Assembly (NCBI GenBank): GCA_024169445.1
Contig: JALKFA010000001.1
Coordinates: 4,526,001-4,590,000, forward strand
Direction of reading: 5' to 3'
DNA: 64,000 nucleotides
Source of the DNA: Buttiauxella agrestis ATCC 33320
Lineage (GTDB): Bacteria; Pseudomonadota; Gammaproteobacteria; Enterobacterales; Enterobacteriaceae
Shown: one piece after another, positions 60,454 to 64,000 of the stretch
Layout of the letters: each line of letters begins with the position of its first letter
How positions within the stretch are numbered: the stretch's first letter is position 1
The notes under the pieces: model-generated
The model's database searches: none
Told to the model about the DNA's origin: nothing
What the model saw: the letters and a program-made list of their open reading frames with translations, nothing else
Position numbers and translations under genes: made by a program

Positions 60454-62373
60454 TTACGATAGAGCGCTTTCTGGGGAATATTTGCCCTGCTTAACGGCGT
60501 GCTTACGCCACAAAATCAATACCGATGTTGAAATGACCGTGCCAACCAATGCCGCACCGAACCATCCCGCAGCGGCAGTCAGGCCACTGAAGTCACCGGA
60601 ATGCAGCAGGAATAAAGAAAAGATGCCCGCACCCGGTGTCGATAAGCCAATATTCATCGCACCAACCATCGCACCAGTGACTACCGATCCCACCAGGAAG
60701 GAACCAATCACACGGATCGGATCTTCAATTGCCATTGGGATCGCGCCTTCGGTGATCCCTGCCAGCCCGAGCAACCAGGTTGATTTACCGGTTTCAATCT
60801 CAAAATCTTTGAAAAGACGAGGAGCGATTAACGTAGAAGCGGTGACCGTAAAGGCCGATACCATTTTGACCGAGGCGAAAATGGCGTATGGGCCAAACAC
60901 GCCGTTCGCCATTGCGCCGAGACAAAATGCGTATGAAGCCTTATTCACCGGGCCGCCGAGGTCAAACGAACACATAAAGCCGATAATTGCGCCCAGCAAT
61001 AAGGCATTGCTGCCGGATAATCCGTTCAACCAGTGGGTGAGCGAAGTGTTGAGCCACGCAACAGGTTCGCCAATGACAAACAGCATCAGGCTGCCCGCGA
61101 CCAGCGTGCCAATCACCGGATAGAGATAGAAGGTTAAAAAGCCGTTGAAGTTAGGGCTGAGGCGAATGTGTTTTTTCACCCAGCGCATCAGGTAGCCTGC
61201 GATTAAGCCACCCACTACCCCACCGAGAAAACCAGAACCAATCATGTTGGCCGCAAGGCCCGCTGCAAAACCAGGCCCGAGCGCGGGTTTATCAGCCAAA
61301 GAGTAAGCGGTATAAGCCGCCAGAACCGGCACCATCAGCGTGCCCAGCATTCCACCGCCAAGTTTGCGGTACATCCACAACCACGAGTTTTCGAGTTCGA
61401 ACAAATGCTGCAAACCAAAAATCTGCGCCAGCAAAACAGCGACCGCTAACACGGTGCCACCGGCAACAATCAGCGGAACGGCAAAAGAAATGCCGCTGAG
61501 TAGCGCCTGCTTTAACTCAGTTTTAAAACCTGGTGTGGATTGCGTTTCATCTTGCTGTTGCAGGCGCTCATCAGAAATGGGTTCCAGCGCCAGCGCCTGC
61601 TGCAAAATGCGCTCGGCGTGTTTAATCGGTTCGGCAACAGGGGTACGAATAGCAGGAATACCTTTGAAGCGTTCGGCTTCTTTAATTGCCACTTCTGCCG
61701 CAAACACGCAGGCATGTGCCTGATTAATCTGCCGGGCCGTTAACCGCCCTTCAACGCCGTTCGCCCCTTGCTTTTCGACGTAAACATTGATGCCAAGCTT
61801 ACGCCCGGCTTTTTCCAGATATTCAGCCGCCATATAAGTATGAGCAATCCCTGCCGGACAAGCGGTTACACAAACAATGGTCGGGCGTGTTGTATCTTCA
61901 TCCCGCGCCACACTTTCTGGCTCACTATTTAGCAACGCCATAAACTCATTCACCGTCGTGGCACGCATCGCTTTCTCGCGCACCTCGTCATCCACCAATG
62001 CAGTGGTCAACGCGGTCAGAAGCTGCATATGTGTTGATCCAGCCTCCCCTTCAGGGATTGCCAGCAAGAAGATCATCTGTACCGACTCCAGCCCGTCGAT
62101 TCCTTCCCAGTCAATCGGTGACGTCAGCGTCGCGGCAGCAAAAGCCGCTTCTTTTACGGCATTCGTTTTACCGTGAGGGACTGCCAGCCCTTCGCCCAAA
62201 GCGGTTGGACCTTGCGCTTCTCGGGAAAATACTTCGGCCAGGAATTGCTCCAGATTATGTAATTTCCCCAATGCCGCCAGTTGGCCTGCCATGGCACGAA
62301 TCGCATCATCACGGCTGTTAAACGTGGTTTGCAGCGTGATCAAATCCGGGTGAGTTAACGCCGTCAGCTTCAT
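60454..62373 (-). CDS. mngA: Mannosylglycerate PTS permease MngA (EIIABC)
   Basis: 639 residues. The IIA domain has VPHGKTNAV with the phospho-histidine. The IIB domain has [14 protein letters not shown] with the phospho-cysteine. The fructose-type IIC membrane domain runs from about 280. Takes up and phosphorylates 2-O-alpha-mannosyl-D-glycerate. Confidence 0.96.
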   Translation of the reverse strand: MKLTALTHPDLITLQTTFNSRDDAIRAMAGQLAALGKLHNLEQFLAEVFSREAQGPTALGEGLAVPHGKTNAVKEAAFAAATLTSPIDWEGIDGLESVQMIFLLAIPEGEAGSTHMQLLTALTTALVDDEVREKAMRATTVNEFMALLNSEPESVARDEDTTRPTIVCVTACPAGIAHTYMAAEYLEKAGRKLGINVYVEKQGANGVEGRLTARQINQAHACVFAAEVAIKEAERFKGIPAIRTPVAEPIKHAERILQQALALEPISDERLQQQDETQSTPGFKTELKQALLSGISFAVPLIVAGGTVLAVAVLLAQIFGLQHLFELENSWLWMYRKLGGGMLGTLMVPVLAAYTAYSLADKPALGPGFAAGLAANMIGSGFLGGVVGGLIAGYLMRWVKKHIRLSPNFNGFLTFYLYPVIGTLVAGSLMLFVIGEPVAWLNTSLTHWLNGLSGSNALLLGAIIGFMCSFDLGGPVNKASYAFCLGAMANGVFGPYAIFASVKMVSAFTVTASTLIAPRLFKDFEIETGKSTWLLGLAGITEGAIPMAIEDPIRVIGSFLVGSVVTGAMVGAMNIGLSTPGAGIFSLFLLHSGDFSGLTAAAGWFGAALVGTVISTSVLILWRKHAVKQGKYSPESALS

Positions 62374-62557
62374 TATTTCCTCGTCGGGAATGAGTTTTGA
62401 TGTTGTGCAGTGTATCGATATAAATAATACCTTTATGTGATCAATTTAACCTTATCGATAATTTGTATTTAATTTGTATTAATACTTATCGATTAACAGC
62501 TGCCATGATTGGGGCTATCATCTGGTGAGATTTCTAACGTTCTAAGAGGACTATGTG

Positions 62558-63274
62558 GTGGGTAAAAAACCGATGTACCGTCAGATTGCCGATGCTATCC
62601 GCTTGCAGGTGGAAAACGGTGAATTGAAAGCGGGTGACGCACTGCCCACAGAATCAGCGCTTCAGGCACAGTTTGCGGTGAGCCGGGTGACTGTCCGTCA
62701 GGCGCTCAAACAACTCACCGAACAGCAAATCATCGAGAGCATTCAAGGCAGCGGTTCATACGTTAAAGAGGAAAAGGTCAATTACGACATTTACCAGTTG
62801 ACCAGCCTCTATGAAAAACTGGCCGACAGAAATGTCGAAACCCACAGCGAAGTGCAGATTTTTGAAGTTACTAAAGCGGATGACATTCTGGCCGCCCACC
62901 TGCAACTGGCGGTCGACGACAAAGTCTGGCATGTGAAACGCGTGCGTTTCATTAAACAGAAACCCGTTACGCTGGAAGAAACCTGGATGCCACTCACGCT
63001 GTTCCCCGATCTCACCTGGGAGGTGATGGAGAATTCGAAATATCACTTCATCGAGAACGTGAAGAAGATGGTTATCGACCGCAGCGAACAAGAGATAATT
63101 CCGGTGATGCCATCTGAAGACGTCGTTAAAGCGTTGGGAGTTGATGCCAGCAAACCGGTTCTGGAAAAGGTGTCGCGTGGCTATTTAAGGGACGGACGGG
63201 TGTTTGAGTTCAGCCGTAACGTATTCAAAAGTGACGATTACAAATTTACGTTAGTGGCGCGGCGTAAGCATTAA
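62558..63274 (+). CDS. mngR: GntR/HutC-family repressor MngR (FarR)
   Basis: About 238 residues. N-terminal winged helix (GDALPTESALQAQFAVSRVTVRQAL in parts), C-terminal UTRA ligand domain (ETWMPLTLFPDL). The second of two GTG codons (62558) is chosen for its 7-bp spacing from AAGAGGA and its fit with E. coli. Divergent from mngA across an AT-rich region that should hold its operator. Confidence 0.94.
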   Translation: MGKKPMYRQIADAIRLQVENGELKAGDALPTESALQAQFAVSRVTVRQALKQLTEQQIIESIQGSGSYVKEEKVNYDIYQLTSLYEKLADRNVETHSEVQIFEVTKADDILAAHLQLAVDDKVWHVKRVRFIKQKPVTLEETWMPLTLFPDLTWEVMENSKYHFIENVKKMVIDRSEQEIIPVMPSEDVVKALGVDASKPVLEKVSRGYLRDGRVFEFSRNVFKSDDYKFTLVARRKH

Positions 63275-63732
63275 ATTTGTTAAAGCCCTTCCACTTATTT
63301 CCCTCATATTATTTCCCTCATAGCATCATTGAATTCACTACATCAAATGGTGCTATAAACAGCAATCAGTGAGCAAGAGGGCATTCGTATGCAAACTGTG
63401 GAATCGATTTGGGTCTGAATGACTTCATCACTCAAGAGTGGCAATGCTGAAAATAACAATGATGATATTGCGTTTAATTCACAACACGAATCCCTTCATC
63501 ACACCTATCCATGAAATCAATTAATTAATTGATATATAGAATATATATTTACACGCCCTCTGATTTTCAACCTAAAAAGTTGATGTCTTTCACATAATAA
63601 AAAACCAGACAGATTATTCTTCTCCCCCTGTTCACAGTGTTTATTATTTGCCCGCTACGGCGTTGATGTCGTCCGCAGGCAAGCGCCTGAAGCCAATCAA
63701 TTTTCAGTTCATGTAAACAGAAGGATTTGTGT
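63275..63732. other. Intergenic region downstream of mngR
   Basis: About 460 bp, AT-rich, no credible gene. A short direct repeat TTATTTCCCTCATA occurs twice near 63295-63320. It probably contains decayed insertion material linked to the PAAR fragment. Confidence 0.4.
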
Positions 63733-63927
63733 ATGACCGGTAAACCCGCGGCACGGATGGGTGACATGACGGCAACAGCCGCGCTGGAATTGGGATCAGG
63801 ACCGAGTTTTAATGACTCGTTCATACGAACGAAATATGCCAATCATAAAAAAGGCCACTCAATAGAGCGGCCAACCATGTCGAACATTATCCCCTTCCCA
63901 TTTGAAACTACAGCTTCAACTGCTTAG
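63733..63927 (+). pseudogene. Truncated PAAR-type (Rhs/T6SS tip) 5' fragment
   Basis: 64-codon frame starting MTGKPAARMGDMTATAALE, the N-terminus typical of PAAR domains at the head of Rhs or T6SS effector proteins. An AGAAGGA RBS precedes it. After about 20 residues the PAAR pattern ends and the frame runs into the sucD terminator, so it is a broken remnant. Confidence 0.6.
63846..63872 (-). terminator. Terminator of the suc operon
   Basis: Stem GGCCGCTC/GAGTGGCC with TATT loop and a T-run on the minus strand, 80 bp after the sucD stop. Confidence 0.85.
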
Positions 63928-63951
63928 GGGATTTACTCTTATTTCTTTTAC

Positions 63952-64000
63952 TTACTGAGGCAAAATAGCTTTCAGTGCGTCGCCGATGTCAGCCAGGCTG
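63952..64000 (-). CDS. sucD: Succinyl-CoA ligase alpha subunit SucD, C-terminal end only
   Basis: The last 15 codons read SLADIGDALKAILPQ and stop, matching the SucD C-terminus. Its location next to mngR is as in E. coli. The rest lies outside the window. Confidence 0.85.
   Translation of the reverse strand, partial: SLADIGDALKAILPQ

Overview
The window is chromosomal DNA of an enteric gammaproteobacterium of the family Enterobacteriaceae. Nearly all non-island genes have clear E. coli counterparts of the same length and, in blocks, the same order. The genus cannot be fixed from the sequence alone.

Layout. (1) Positions 1-15281 hold pdeN (5' end outside the window), yejABEF (peptide ABC importer), yejG, bcr, rsuA, radD (yejH), rplY, yejK, yejL, yejM and tRNA-Pro(GGG), in the order of E. 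coli minute 48-49. (2) Positions 15261-29365 are a 14.1 kb integrated element in the 3' end of the tRNA-Pro gene, bounded by a 21-bp direct repeat. It looks like a P4-type satellite. It carries a P4-family integrase with candidate arm sites, an AlpA-type regulator, an AntA/AntB antirepressor, a P1-C4/P4-CI-like antisense immunity RNA, an alpha-type primase-helicase, an iteron origin with a perfect 27-bp inverted repeat, an SSB remnant, a deviant ParA ATPase, two duplicated operator pairs and one protein resembling a podovirus virion or ejection protein. (3) Positions 29443-32735 hold rcnR/rcnA (nickel/cobalt efflux) and an SOS-controlled umuDC whose UmuD seems to be made directly in a UmuD'-like form. 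(4) Positions 32900-47082 hold yjiN, acrZ, modE, modF, galETKM, gpmA, aroG, ybgS, zitB, pnuC and nadA, which is E. coli minute 17 order except that modABC is not next to acrZ. (5) Positions 47159-48094 are a Lys/Val tRNA cluster with two decayed tRNA-Lys remnants. (6) Positions 48181-57066 hold cpoB-pal-tolB-tolA-tolR-tolQ-ybgC and ybgE-cydX-cydB-cydA. (7) Positions 57786-64000 hold mngB, mngA, divergent mngR, a truncated PAAR-type fragment and the last codons of sucD.

How the parts work together. The core blocks are ordinary housekeeping units: the Tol-Pal envelope machine, cytochrome bd oxidase, the Leloir galactose pathway with both GalR operators conserved, mannosylglycerate uptake and hydrolysis, and NAD synthesis under a NadR box. 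Recognisable sites include GalR OE and OI, a Fur box at gpmA, a TyrR box at aroG, paired RcnR operators, a LexA box at umuDC and a NadR box at nadA.

The most unusual material is in the island. A replication and immunity module of P4 type is joined to a partition-like ATPase and a lone virion-like gene. No recognised P4 sid, psu or delta gene, no terminase and no capsid gene is present.
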